DNA from: Desulfomicrobium macestii
Lineage (GTDB): Bacteria; Desulfobacterota; Desulfovibrionia; Desulfovibrionales; Desulfomicrobiaceae
Assembly (NCBI RefSeq): GCF_014873765.1
Contig: NZ_JADBGG010000026.1
Span: 1-64,000, forward strand
Direction: 5' to 3'
Length of the DNA stretch: 64,000 nucleotides
Below, piece by piece: positions 17,693-26,605 of the stretch; the stretch's first letter is position 1; every line of letters starts with the position of its first letter. Both the position numbers and the translations under genes were made by a program. The notes under the pieces were generated by a model. The model ran no database searches, was not told the origin of the DNA, and worked only from the letters and a program-made list of their open reading frames with translations.

Positions 17693-17797
17693 AAGGTATG
17701 TCCTCTTGCTCGCGAACGAGCGGTATGTTCGGCAGCAGAACATTCTTTCACAACGGCCGGTAGGGATATTTTCCGCCCCCGGACTGCCGGACCCGCC

Positions 17798-19684
17798 TCA
17801 GCAGGGCCGGATGCCAAAAATTTCAAGCCACAACAGGTAGTTGAGCAGCCTCCACAGCCTCGCCGAATCGGCCGGTTCCCGCATTTCCGCCAGCAACAGG
17901 GCGCTGTCCCGGTCGATCATCCCCAGGTCGGCGCTCCCGATGCGTTCCTTGACCTGGCCCAGGCACCTCGACAGCCAGTCCCGTTCCGGGGTGGCGAATC
18001 CGATTTTGTCCCGCCGGTCGACGATCCCGTCGGGGACGATGCCGCGCATGGCCTCCCGGAGCACGGCCTTGCTGCGCCCCTGTCCGTCGATCAGGTATTC
18101 CTCGGGCAAAGAGAACAGGAACTCCGCCAGTTCCGCCGTCAGGAAAGGCACCCTGTTTTCTATGGAAAAGGTCATGGCGTTCCGGTCGCCGTGCCGCAAC
18201 AGGTTGGGCAGGTTCTCCCAAGACACGAAATTCGCAAGGGTCGTCCGGACGAGATCCGGGTGGGAATGGGGTCCGCGAAACGGCGGCGCAACAGATACAG
18301 CCAGTTCTCCCAGCTTCCGCCGGTCGAAGAGGGCGACGGAGACGGGAGACGTTCCGGTCCTCCCGAGCAGTTCGTTTGCCGTCCGCCTCATGAGGCGCGG
18401 GAAGCTCCGGGCGGGCCATTTCGATGCCCTGAACAGGAACTCGGCGGCCTGGAGGACGCGGCCGCGACGCGCGAGACCGACGGCCCGCTGCATGCAGAAC
18501 CCGTCGTAACCCGCGAGCAACTCGTCGGCCCCTTGCCCCTCCAAGACGACCTTCACGCCGCACCGACGGGCTAGCCGGAACATGCGGTACTGGGCGTAGA
18601 TCGACGTGCCGTTGAACGGTTCGCCCAGCCGCTCGACCAGCACGGGTAGGTCGTCGAGCAGCTCGCCGAAGCTGGCACCGGTGACGTGATTGACGAACCG
18701 GGCCCGGCCGTTGGCCATGGCCACCCATTCGGCCTCGGAAATGGCCGGATCGTCAGCCACGTAGCTGAAGGAATGGAACTCCCGTCCCGGCTCTAGGTGG
18801 CGGACGCAACAGGCGATGGACGAGGAGTCGATCCCGCCGGACAAAGCCACACCCAGGGGCGCGTCGCTGCGGAGATGCAGGCGGACCGAGTCGAGGAACA
18901 ACTCGCGCAGCCGCTCCGCCGCGTCTGCGAAGGAGAGGGCGCTACGCCGCTCCAGGTCGATGCCCCAATAGGGAACCGGCTCCGAAACTAGGCCCGAGTC
19001 GAGGCTGACTTTGAGGCTTTGGGCGGGAGGAAGCTGCCTGACCGAGCGGAACAGGGTGGCGTCGTTGGGCTCGATGGAGCCGTGCGCGAGGAAGTTGAAG
19101 ACCCGTTGCGGGTCCAGGTCACGCGGGACGCCGGGGAATCGCAGCAGCGCAGGGAGTTCGGAGGCGAACCGGAACCCGCTCGAAGTTGCGGCGTAGTAGA
19201 ACGGCTTGATCCCGAAACGATCGCGGGCGCAGAACAGGATGCGCCGCTCAAGGTCGGCGATGGCGAAACTGAACATGCCGTTGAATCGGGTCAGGCAATC
19301 CGGTCCCCACTGCATGTAGGCCTGGAGCAGCACCTCGGAGTCGGAAGTGCTCTCAAATGTGTGGCCAAGGGATTCGAGTTCCTCGCGTAGTTCGACGTAG
19401 TTGTAAATTTCGCCGTTGTAGGTCAGGTGATGGCGGCCGTCGCGGCTCGCCATGGGCTGCGCTCCGCCGGGCGTCAGGTCGATGATGGCGAGCCGGGTGT
19501 GTCCCAGGACGAGGCGCGTGTCGCCCTGTGGGCGGGGAGAGGGCACCAGCCCCTGCGAAAAATAGCGGACGCCGTTAGCATCTGGGCCGCGATGGCGCAG
19601 GGCTCGGAACAGACCATCCGTCACGCGTCCGCACGCTCCCTCATCCAGGCCGTTGATGTTGTGTATTCCGAAAATGCCGCACAT
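17798..19684 (-). CDS. Second glutamine-dependent asparagine synthase-like amidotransferase
   Basis: A 628-residue AsnB-family protein whose start is fixed at 19684 by the need for Cys2 (MCGIFGIHN); the open frame extends ten codons upstream. It has an NGEIYN glutaminase motif, a PP-loop LSGGIDSSS near residue 280, and EGQGADELLAGYDGF in the synthetase domain. It is only distantly similar to the copy at 4078 (different spacing and length), so the two are probably not a recent duplication. Two amidotransferases in one glycan operon suggest amidation of two different carboxyls, or an aminoacyl decoration (inference). Confidence 0.88.
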   Translation of the reverse strand: MCGIFGIHNINGLDEGACGRVTDGLFRALRHRGPDANGVRYFSQGLVPSPRPQGDTRLVLGHTRLAIIDLTPGGAQPMASRDGRHHLTYNGEIYNYVELREELESLGHTFESTSDSEVLLQAYMQWGPDCLTRFNGMFSFAIADLERRILFCARDRFGIKPFYYAATSSGFRFASELPALLRFPGVPRDLDPQRVFNFLAHGSIEPNDATLFRSVRQLPPAQSLKVSLDSGLVSEPVPYWGIDLERRSALSFADAAERLRELFLDSVRLHLRSDAPLGVALSGGIDSSSIACCVRHLEPGREFHSFSYVADDPAISEAEWVAMANGRARFVNHVTGASFGELLDDLPVLVERLGEPFNGTSIYAQYRMFRLARRCGVKVVLEGQGADELLAGYDGFCMQRAVGLARRGRVLQAAEFLFRASKWPARSFPRLMRRTANELLGRTGTSPVSVALFDRRKLGELAVSVAPPFRGPHSHPDLVRTTLANFVSWENLPNLLRHGDRNAMTFSIENRVPFLTAELAEFLFSLPEEYLIDGQGRSKAVLREAMRGIVPDGIVDRRDKIGFATPERDWLSRCLGQVKERIGSADLGMIDRDSALLLAEMREPADSARLWRLLNYLLWLEIFGIRPC

Positions 19685-19689
19685 GTGAG

Positions 19690-20487
19690 TTACTGTTTCC
19701 CGGGGGCGGTCCACAGGTTGTCGAAGGTCGAGAGGTCGAACTCTCGGTTCTTGTCGAGCAGGAAAACCGGAGCGGACTGGCAGTACAGCCTTTCCGCCAT
19801 GGTGTCGCCGACCGCGGCCGCAACCGGCGTCGGCTCGGGCAACACGAGGCCGCGGCCCTGCGCCAGGAGTTCGGCCCTGAACGCGTAGAGCGTCTCGTCG
19901 TTTATGTGCAGGTCTGGTAGGAACTGGCTGCCGGGGGCGTCGATTCCCTTCATGGTTTCCCGTAGTTCGGGGCAGAGGGTGTCAATGTTGTCGAACTGCC
20001 ACGACGAGCGGGCCGGCATGCGCCACCCCGTGTGGGAAAACCGGCCCAGTTCGAAAAAATGCGCGTTCCAGAAGGGATTGGCGACGCTCGGCAGCGGCAG
20101 GGTCGACACCGCATGGGCGCAATCGGCGGGCAGCGTGTCGAGGGTCTCCGCAAAGCGTTCGAGACGGGCGCGGGAAACGATGCTCTGGAGCGGACGCACG
20201 ACGACGATCCACTCGTCGGGCCGGAGGTCCCTTGCATCGATTCGTTCGGCGATGATCACGGCCTCTCCTTCCTTTCTTTCCCCCAATTCCGTCCAGTGGA
20301 TGGGCACGTCGAGCCAGCGGGGCATCTTGAACAGGACCGCCGCCAGCACCCCGCACAACCTGGCCCCGGGACATCCGTCGATGGCCCTGACCGTCTCCAT
20401 AAGAATGGACTCCCTCGTCTCGGGAGCGGCCACCAGGTCCTGCTCCACGGCGTCCCATTGTCCGACAGACATGTACGCGTACTTCAT
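19690..20487 (-). CDS. Protein of unknown function coupled to the NeuA-like gene
   Basis: A 265-residue protein I do not recognise. The start at 20487 follows a GGTGGAG Shine-Dalgarno sequence and overlaps the stop of the cytidylyltransferase-like gene by four bases, so translation is coupled. The segment NPFWNAHFFELGRF and the general length recall cytidylyltransferases, and it could be a degenerate partner of the upstream enzyme. However, no nucleotide-binding R-x-GS-K motif is present. No signal peptide or membrane segment is evident. It ends five bases before the AsnB start codon. A role as a non-catalytic subunit or a sugar-modifying enzyme is speculation. Confidence 0.75.
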   Translation of the reverse strand: MKYAYMSVGQWDAVEQDLVAAPETRESILMETVRAIDGCPGARLCGVLAAVLFKMPRWLDVPIHWTELGERKEGEAVIIAERIDARDLRPDEWIVVVRPLQSIVSRARLERFAETLDTLPADCAHAVSTLPLPSVANPFWNAHFFELGRFSHTGWRMPARSSWQFDNIDTLCPELRETMKGIDAPGSQFLPDLHINDETLYAFRAELLAQGRGLVLPEPTPVAAAVGDTMAERLYCQSAPVFLLDKNREFDLSTFDNLWTAPGKQ

Positions 20488-21248
20488 ATCTCCACCCCGA
20501 AGTCGTATAATCCCTTGGAAACCACCATTTCCGCGCACCGGAAGTCTGACTCGGTGTCGAGGTCGAGAAGTTCGAAGGGATTGTTCGCCAACTGGAAGTC
20601 ATAATAGAGGATTTCGCTCATGTTGACCCAACACCCGCTGAAACTCGAAACGATCTTCACCGGCACCTTGTTCGCGAACGCGGACAGGTCGACCATCGAG
20701 GACAGCCGCGTGCCCTTGTAATAGTAATTGTCGAACCGGCGCGATGGCGCGACGCAGGTGGCGCAGAAACCCGATTTCCTGAGCTTTTCAAGGCACTGCT
20801 TCATGCCCCCCAGGTTGCGGAACGGATTGACCGGATACATGTCGATGATGGCCTTTAGGGGGTATTCCTCGTCCATCAGATGTCGGATCGTGAAAAATCG
20901 GGAATAATATGGGCTCACGTTGTCGCCGGACAGCTCCTTGGGCCTGAGGAAGGGAACTTCCGCCCCCAGGGATTCCGCCAGGTCGGCGTAATCCCGGCCA
21001 TCTGTGCTGACGATGATCCGGTCCACGCCCATGGCCTTCGCCATGGTGATGGTGTAGGCGATCAGCGGCTTGCCGCCCAGCATGGCGACGTTCTTGTTCT
21101 TCAGGCGGGTGGACCCGGTACGTGCGGGGATGTGCACGACGACCTTGTCGCGCTCGCCGCGGAACTCCTCGGCCCACTTAACGTTGTCGTACTCCTGATA
21201 CTTGAAGTACTTCCCGATGATGTGCCTCATGAACTCGTCGGAACCCAT
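20484..21248 (-). CDS. CMP-sugar cytidylyltransferase (acylneuraminate cytidylyltransferase family)
   Basis: A 254-residue NeuA-family enzyme with an N-terminal extension of ~35 residues. The nucleotide-binding loop reads IPARTGSTRLKNKNV (usual form IPARGGSKRIPRKN), followed by IVSTDGRDY and MYPVNPFRN segments. The family activates sialic, legionaminic, pseudaminic or similar nonulosonic acids with CTP. A NeuB-type synthase is encoded in the same operon at 26606, so the pair could make and activate a nonulosonic acid. GGAGG lies five bases before the ATG. Substrate identity cannot be set by sequence alone. Confidence 0.85.
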   Translation of the reverse strand: MGSDEFMRHIIGKYFKYQEYDNVKWAEEFRGERDKVVVHIPARTGSTRLKNKNVAMLGGKPLIAYTITMAKAMGVDRIIVSTDGRDYADLAESLGAEVPFLRPKELSGDNVSPYYSRFFTIRHLMDEEYPLKAIIDMYPVNPFRNLGGMKQCLEKLRKSGFCATCVAPSRRFDNYYYKGTRLSSMVDLSAFANKVPVKIVSSFSGCWVNMSEILYYDFQLANNPFELLDLDTESDFRCAEMVVSKGLYDFGVEI

Positions 21249-21267
21249 CTCGCCTCCAGTCCCGGGC

Positions 21268-22437
21268 CTACCGGGACGCCGCCTTTTCGATGCAGCCGCA
21301 GATCATGTCGATGTCACTTTTGGACAGGTACGGATGCATTGGTATCGAGAACACTTCGCCGGCGGCGGCTTCGGCCGCCGGAAACGAGCCGGTCCCCAGC
21401 CCCAGGGACACGTAGGCCTTCTGCAGATGGAGGGGGCACGGGTAGTACACAACGCTCGGAACGCCGTCTCCCTTCAGGGACTCCTGGATCGCCTCCCTCA
21501 GGGGGCTGCGCAGGGTATACTGCGCCCAGGCGCTCGTCGTCGCCTCCGGCATGACTGGGAGCGTGAGCGTTCCGAGGGCTCCGAGCCTCGCACTATATAT
21601 CTCGGCCACCGCCTGCCGCCTGTCCAACTCGTCGGGGAAGATGGCCAGCTTGGGGAGAAGGGCGGCCGCCTGCAGCGTGTCCAGCCGGGCGTTCAGCCCA
21701 GTCCTGACGTTGTCGTACTTGTGGTCGCCCTTGCCGTGCACCCGAAGGGAACGGCAGACCTCGGCCAACGCGTCATCATCGGTGAACAGCGCGCCGCCGT
21801 CGCCTAGGCAGCCGAGCGGCTTGGCCGGGAAAAAGCTGGTGCAGGCGATCTGCGGTGCCGCGACAGCTCTGCGGCCCTTGTAAATGGCTCCGAAGCTTTG
21901 GGCGGCGTCCGCCACCACCGTCAGGTTGAACTCGTCCGCGACCGCGTTGATCGCGTCGTAATCGGATGGCTGGCCGTAGAGATCCACCGGGAGGACCACT
22001 CTGGGCGTCAGGCCTTCGCCTTCGAGCGCTGCTGGCGGCAGGGGGTGCCCGGCGGCGTCTCTGTCCAGGACCGCCCGGATCGCCGCTTCAAGCCGTGCGG
22101 GATCGAGGGTGTACGACCCGGCGTCGATGTCCACGAACACGGGCGTCGCGCCGATCAGGGAAATGACCTCGGCCGTTGCGATGAAGGTGAAGGGAGAGGT
22201 GAATACCGCGTCGCCCGGCCCTACGCCCAGCGCCATAAGCGCCATCAGCAGGGCGTCCGTGCCGGAGGAGCAGGTCACGCAGTGCGCGACGCCGGCGAAC
22301 CCGGTCAGTCCGGCCTCCAGTTCCGCGACCTCCGGCCCCATGATGAAGTTGCCGTGGGCCAGGACCGCGTCCATGCGCCGCCGGACATCCTCCTCGACCC
22401 GTTGGAACTGCGTCTTGAGATCAATGAATGGCATCAT
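21268..22437 (-). CDS. DegT/DnrJ/EryC1/StrS family PLP-dependent sugar aminotransferase
   Basis: A 389-residue sugar aminotransferase. The start at 22437 ([10 protein letters not shown]) overlaps the upstream stop by one base and follows a GGGAGG sequence; the open frame extends 38 codons further but into the neighbouring gene. SSGTDALLMAL binds PLP phosphate and TSFFPAKPLG carries the Schiff-base lysine. With the dehydrogenase-acetyltransferase fusion immediately upstream it matches the WlbABC/WbpBED set that converts UDP-GlcNAc uronate to UDP-2,3-diacetamido uronic acid. A WbpA-type UDP-GlcNAc 6-dehydrogenase is not in the window. Confidence 0.92.
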   Translation of the reverse strand: MMPFIDLKTQFQRVEEDVRRRMDAVLAHGNFIMGPEVAELEAGLTGFAGVAHCVTCSSGTDALLMALMALGVGPGDAVFTSPFTFIATAEVISLIGATPVFVDIDAGSYTLDPARLEAAIRAVLDRDAAGHPLPPAALEGEGLTPRVVLPVDLYGQPSDYDAINAVADEFNLTVVADAAQSFGAIYKGRRAVAAPQIACTSFFPAKPLGCLGDGGALFTDDDALAEVCRSLRVHGKGDHKYDNVRTGLNARLDTLQAAALLPKLAIFPDELDRRQAVAEIYSARLGALGTLTLPVMPEATTSAWAQYTLRSPLREAIQESLKGDGVPSVVYYPCPLHLQKAYVSLGLGTGSFPAAEAAAGEVFSIPMHPYLSKSDIDMICGCIEKAASR

Positions 22438-24023
22438 CACGCATCCCTCCCAAGTACGTCGTCCGCCATGGCCGCCCTGTTCGAGTATTCCTTTCCGCAG
22501 GCGGGGCACCGCCCGGCTTCGTCGAGCTTGTTGCCGCATTCGCACATCCATCCGCGAACCCTGGCAGGGTTGCCCATTACCAGTGCGTGGTCCGGCACGT
22601 CGGCGGTCACTACGGCGCCCGCGCCAACAAAGGCGTGCCTGCCAATGTTGTTGCCGCAGACGATGGTGCAGTTGGCGCCCAGCGTGGCGCCCTTGCCAAC
22701 GTGGGTCCTGCGCATCTCCTCCATGCGCCGGATGTTGGCGCGGGGGTTGAAGACGTTGGTGAAAACCATGGAGGGTCCACAGAACACGTTCTCCTCAAGC
22801 GTCACCCCGGGATACACGGAGACGTTGTTCTGGATCTTGCATCCGTCGCCGACGGATACGTCTTTGCCGACGAACACGTTCTGGCCGATGTTGACGTTTC
22901 GGCCGATGGTCGCGCCGGACATAACGTGGGAAAAATGCCAGATGTGGGAGCCGTGCCCGACGGATGCGCCCGCGTCGACGACTGCCGTTTCGTGGACAAA
23001 GGCGCTCTCCTGCGCGGATGTGTCGGCTTTGCCTGATAGAAAGATTTTCTTCCCTTCGGCGTTCAGCGATTGCTGACTGGCGTTCAGCACGCGGAGAACC
23101 TCCAGCCCTTCCCTGCCGTCCGTCCGGGGGGCCTTCCCCTCGGACGCGCATTCGATAAAATGGAGGCATTCGAGCTTGAGCGGTTCCGCGTCAGGCAGCT
23201 CGAGGCGGTAACCGTTGGCCTTGGCTGGGACCGGAACGTTGTTTTCCCAATTGATCTCATGCGGGTACAACAGCAGCTTTTCGGCCCACGGTAACGTGTC
23301 GTCGAACACCGCCATCTTCTTTTCTCCCACCACGACGAGCTTCTGCTCCTTGAACGGGTGGAGCCAGGAAACGAAGATGTGCGCCTTCATGCCCGAAGCG
23401 AATTCCATGTGCGTGGTCGTGACGTCGGAAATGCGCTGGTGCAGGTAGTTGGCCCCAGCCGTCATGACGGATTCAAGCTCGGAATCGGCGAGGGCGAGAA
23501 TCATGGATATGTCATGGGGGGCGAACGACCACAAGATGTTCTCTTCCCGCCGGATCTTGCCCAGGTTGAGGCGGTGGGAGCATATGTAGTTGATCTTGCC
23601 CAGTTCGCCTTCGCTCACCAGACGTTTCAGTTCGAGAAAGGCCGGATGATACTGTAGCAGATGCCCCACCATAAGAATGCGATGTCTGGAATCAGCAAGT
23701 TCAATGAGCTCTTTAGCTTTGTCCTCGTCAAGCACCAATGGTTTTTCTACGAATACATGTTTGTCTGCGAGAAGCGCTTGTTTCGCCTGATCATAGTGGG
23801 AAACTGCTGGCGTTGCGATTACAACTGCGTCAACTTCTGAATTCGAAATTAAATCGGAATAATCAGAATAAAATATAGATTTTGGATATTGCTTGCTAAA
23901 AATTTCTTGTGCGTCTTCATTATTGTCACAAATGCATGTGAGAACGCCTAATTCACTCATGTTTCGAACAAGATTTTTGCCCCAGTATCCAGCCCCAATG
24001 ACACCTACTCTAAGATGCTTCAT
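22437..24023 (-). CDS. Fusion of Gfo/Idh sugar dehydrogenase and left-handed beta-helix acetyltransferase (WlbA-WlbB type)
   Basis: A 528-residue fusion. Residues 1-~330 are a Gfo/Idh oxidoreductase ([10 protein letters not shown] at 8-17, EKPLVL near 94). Residues ~340-490 are hexapeptide-repeat turns of a WbpD/WlbB-like acyltransferase. The C-terminal ~25 residues hold a CECG...CPACG zinc-ribbon-like motif. The two enzymes act on either side of the aminotransferase step in UDP-diacetamido-uronate synthesis, so the fusion plus the DegT gene gives most of that pathway. Base composition changes sharply inside the gene near 23690: the first ~110 codons are AT-rich and the rest GC-rich, indicating recombination. 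Confidence 0.9.
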   Translation of the reverse strand: MKHLRVGVIGAGYWGKNLVRNMSELGVLTCICDNNEDAQEIFSKQYPKSIFYSDYSDLISNSEVDAVVIATPAVSHYDQAKQALLADKHVFVEKPLVLDEDKAKELIELADSRHRILMVGHLLQYHPAFLELKRLVSEGELGKINYICSHRLNLGKIRREENILWSFAPHDISMILALADSELESVMTAGANYLHQRISDVTTTHMEFASGMKAHIFVSWLHPFKEQKLVVVGEKKMAVFDDTLPWAEKLLLYPHEINWENNVPVPAKANGYRLELPDAEPLKLECLHFIECASEGKAPRTDGREGLEVLRVLNASQQSLNAEGKKIFLSGKADTSAQESAFVHETAVVDAGASVGHGSHIWHFSHVMSGATIGRNVNIGQNVFVGKDVSVGDGCKIQNNVSVYPGVTLEENVFCGPSMVFTNVFNPRANIRRMEEMRRTHVGKGATLGANCTIVCGNNIGRHAFVGAGAVVTADVPDHALVMGNPARVRGWMCECGNKLDEAGRCPACGKEYSNRAAMADDVLGRDA

Positions 24024-24047
24024 TTGCCAACTCTGTATGTTATTTGA

Positions 24048-24881
24048 TTACGGCTGAATTACGACAATATCGTCGTGGCTTGACCTCTTGGCGTGCAGTG
24101 ATATGCGCGCTTTGAGAACAAGTCGCTTCGATTCTTCCAGAAGATTTTTGAACTTTTCCGGGTGATGCAGCCCAACCTGCCTCTGAGCGTGGCTTCGGAC
24201 ACTGTAAAGTGTTTTGTTGATGTGAAGAAGTCGGGCGCCATTCAGCGCAAATCGTAGATAGCATTCATGATCATCTGCGTGTGAGTTCTCATCGTAATAA
24301 CCAAATGTTTCATGAAGAGAGCGCCTGTAGAGCGTTGAAACGCCACATAAATACCATTCGCAAAATGATTTTTCGAAACTGTAGTCTGGAAGTATGAATT
24401 CTCGGAGAATTTGGTGGTTGTCATCGATAATGAACATGTTAGAGTACACGAAGTCGGCTGCATTTTCATCAAGTGGTTTGGCCAAGGTGGATAGCATCTG
24501 AGGGTGAGTTATGTCGTCAGCAGCGACAAATGTGCAATACTCGCCTGTCGCAATCCGGAATCCTTTGTTGTATGTTGCGGTTGATCCGATGTTTTTGCTG
24601 TTTTTCTCGTATATAATTTTTCTTACGTTTTTATTGTATCTGTTATATATTGTTTTTATTAATTCGTCTTTTTTTTCGTCATATTTTGATATAAATGAAG
24701 TTGAGCTTGATTTTACGTTATGGATCCAATTTTTTATCACGCTATGTGAGTTGTCTATAGAGTTGTCATCAATGATAATTATTTCTATTTCTGGGTAGTC
24801 TTGGAAGTAAATAGAATCTAAGCACGCCTCAATGTATTTACCGTGATTATAGCTTGGGATAACGATTGATATTTGATTCAA
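24048..24881 (-). CDS. GT2-family glycosyltransferase
   Basis: A 277-residue GT-A glycosyltransferase. The N-terminal ISIVIPSYNHGKYIEACLDS is the family hallmark, IIIIDDNSIDNS carries the first nucleotide-binding aspartates, and FVAADDITH near residue 118 is the DXD-type metal site. No membrane segments are apparent. The gene is strongly AT-rich with matching codon use, unlike the GC-rich genes downstream, so it came from a different source. It overlaps the upstream glycosyltransferase by four bases. Confidence 0.88.
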   Translation of the reverse strand: MNQISIVIPSYNHGKYIEACLDSIYFQDYPEIEIIIIDDNSIDNSHSVIKNWIHNVKSSSTSFISKYDEKKDELIKTIYNRYNKNVRKIIYEKNSKNIGSTATYNKGFRIATGEYCTFVAADDITHPQMLSTLAKPLDENAADFVYSNMFIIDDNHQILREFILPDYSFEKSFCEWYLCGVSTLYRRSLHETFGYYDENSHADDHECYLRFALNGARLLHINKTLYSVRSHAQRQVGLHHPEKFKNLLEESKRLVLKARISLHAKRSSHDDIVVIQP

Positions 24882-25831
24882 TTTTTTTCTCCAATCGTCT
24901 GAAACAATATGTTTATCACTTTTTTTTCATTCCAAATCTCAGACATGAATTTCCTGCTTTCTGAATATCGTTTCATTTTTTTGTATGCATTGGTAGTATT
25001 TAATAGTATATTGCAGATGTTTTCTGGTTTGCAATCAATCCATGGTAGAGCGTCAGTTTCGAAGTATTCTCGTATATGGCTTTTATTCCAGTCATCTAAG
25101 TTTGCGATCACCGTGAGTCCTTGGCTTAAACCCTCAAGACTACTGATTCCATAATAGCCCTGAAGGTGATCGAATAATATATGGCTCTCGCGCTTTAAGC
25201 GCAGGCACTCCTTGTGCGGTGTGTTTTCAATGATCCGCATTTCAACGGGTATTGAGGAAATAATCATTAGCTCTTTTGTCGCAAGAATAAATTCCTCTGT
25301 ATTTTTCAGATCCTTGCGGGTCGGGGAATGGCAGATGATGATTGGCTCTTCGGGTTTATTCTCCAGTGGCGTATAAAGTGGATTGTTTACCGGAACCAGA
25401 TTTGGCTGCCACGTTGCCTCAGGCAGCAACTTTAGAAGATCCGGCGTACTCACCAGAAGATTTCTCCGCCCGCGTTCCTTGTATTTCTGCCGGTACTTTT
25501 CAGGATTCCCCCTGAAATCCGGATGCCCATGATGGTGATGGACAATGATCTTGCCCTTCATGAAGTCACGGGGGCGGAACGGCCCCAGTTCGATGTCTTC
25601 GTCGGCTGTCATGTGGAAATGGAAGACGTCGCTGGTTCTGAGCAGTTCCTCCACCTCGGCCCATCCTGCTTCGTCCAGCCAGGGCAGGTGCAGGTCCTTT
25701 TCGAACATGAAGTTGTATCGGATTTCCTTGGTGATCAGACGGCAGGAATGCTCGGTATACGCATTGATGGCCTTGGTGAATTCGATGGCCGTTCCTGCCG
25801 GGTCGTTGATGGCGATCATCAGGATGCGCAT
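24878..25831 (-). CDS. GT-B-like glycosyltransferase
   Basis: A 317-residue protein beginning MRILMIAINDPAGTA. It is a short GT-B type enzyme: VFHFHMTAD and IIVHHHHGHPDFRG in the N-terminal half, then ILFDHLQGYYGISSLEGLSQGL as the donor-contact region near residue 235, with Glu in the position of the GT4 E-x7-E motif. The first two thirds have intermediate GC while the last third is AT-rich like the following GT2 gene, so the AT-rich island begins inside this gene. Donor and acceptor are unknown. Confidence 0.8.
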   Translation of the reverse strand: MRILMIAINDPAGTAIEFTKAINAYTEHSCRLITKEIRYNFMFEKDLHLPWLDEAGWAEVEELLRTSDVFHFHMTADEDIELGPFRPRDFMKGKIIVHHHHGHPDFRGNPEKYRQKYKERGRRNLLVSTPDLLKLLPEATWQPNLVPVNNPLYTPLENKPEEPIIICHSPTRKDLKNTEEFILATKELMIISSIPVEMRIIENTPHKECLRLKRESHILFDHLQGYYGISSLEGLSQGLTVIANLDDWNKSHIREYFETDALPWIDCKPENICNILLNTTNAYKKMKRYSESRKFMSEIWNEKKVINILFQTIGEKN

Positions 25832-25944
25832 GTCATGTTCCGTGTCGAGTGTCGCAGTGGTGCCGCGCCGGACTCCGGGCGCACTTCGTCCCCGTCGGGG
25901 GATGCCGATTTTAAAACAAAACCTTTGTAAACGGACGTTTAGGT

Positions 25945-26439
25945 CTATTCGGGCTGGACTTGGTCCAGCGAGATCTCCACCGCCACGGCCTGCCCGATGG
26001 CATCGACCTTGAGGATCAGGCGGCTTGCTTTCCGCCCCTTGCTTATGGTCCCGGTCAGTCCGGTGAACGGGCCGGCGATGATGCGCACCTTCTTTCCGAC
26101 CTGGGCGAAATCCGCCAGTTCAAGGCCGATCTTGAGTTCGCAGACCTTGGCGATGGCCTGCAGTTGCGCATGCAATGCGTCCTGGCCCTTGACCGGAAGA
26201 GCCTGGGCCAGGTGCCCCGTCTGAATTATAGTCAGGCGTTCCTGCGCGTCGGCCTGGAAAAAAAGGTAGCCTTCGAAAAGAGGGACAATGGAGGTGCGCA
26301 TCCTGTCCCTGTTTTTCTGTGGCCGTGATACCAGCGGCAGAAAATAACCGATGCCCTTGCCGTGCAGGCTTCTGGCCAGGGCCTTTTCCTGCCGTGTGCG
26401 AGTGCGCGCCACCCACCAAGGATGTCCTGCATTCGGCAT
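25945..26439 (-). CDS. NusG/RfaH-like transcription antitermination protein
   Basis: A 164-residue NusG paralogue. An NGN domain (WWVARTRTRQEKALARSLHGKG, then YFLPLVSRP and LFEGYLFF) is followed by a KOW motif (GKKVRIIAGPFTGLTGTIS). The open frame begins at 26505, but the ATG at 26439 places the start just before the NGN domain, gives the length of RfaH (162 residues) and has GGAG nine bases upstream. Specialised NusG paralogues of the RfaH/UpxY/LoaP type let RNA polymerase read through long polysaccharide operons. Its position near the head of a ~25-kb one-strand cluster fits that role. No clear ops element was found. Confidence 0.88.
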   Translation of the reverse strand: MPNAGHPWWVARTRTRQEKALARSLHGKGIGYFLPLVSRPQKNRDRMRTSIVPLFEGYLFFQADAQERLTIIQTGHLAQALPVKGQDALHAQLQAIAKVCELKIGLELADFAQVGKKVRIIAGPFTGLTGTISKGRKASRLILKVDAIGQAVAVEISLDQVQPE

Positions 26440-26605
26440 GCTCCCTGGCTCCAGCAGCGTCTGTGGATGCATGGGAGGCGGGTTGTCTTTTAGGCTCAGG
26501 GTCATGGTGTTTCGTTAATTCATTGTGCGAACAATTACTGCGATGATGCCGCAATGCTTATCGCGCATCGCTTTGCCCAAAATTTTCGTAACAACTTCTT
26601 TTCCT

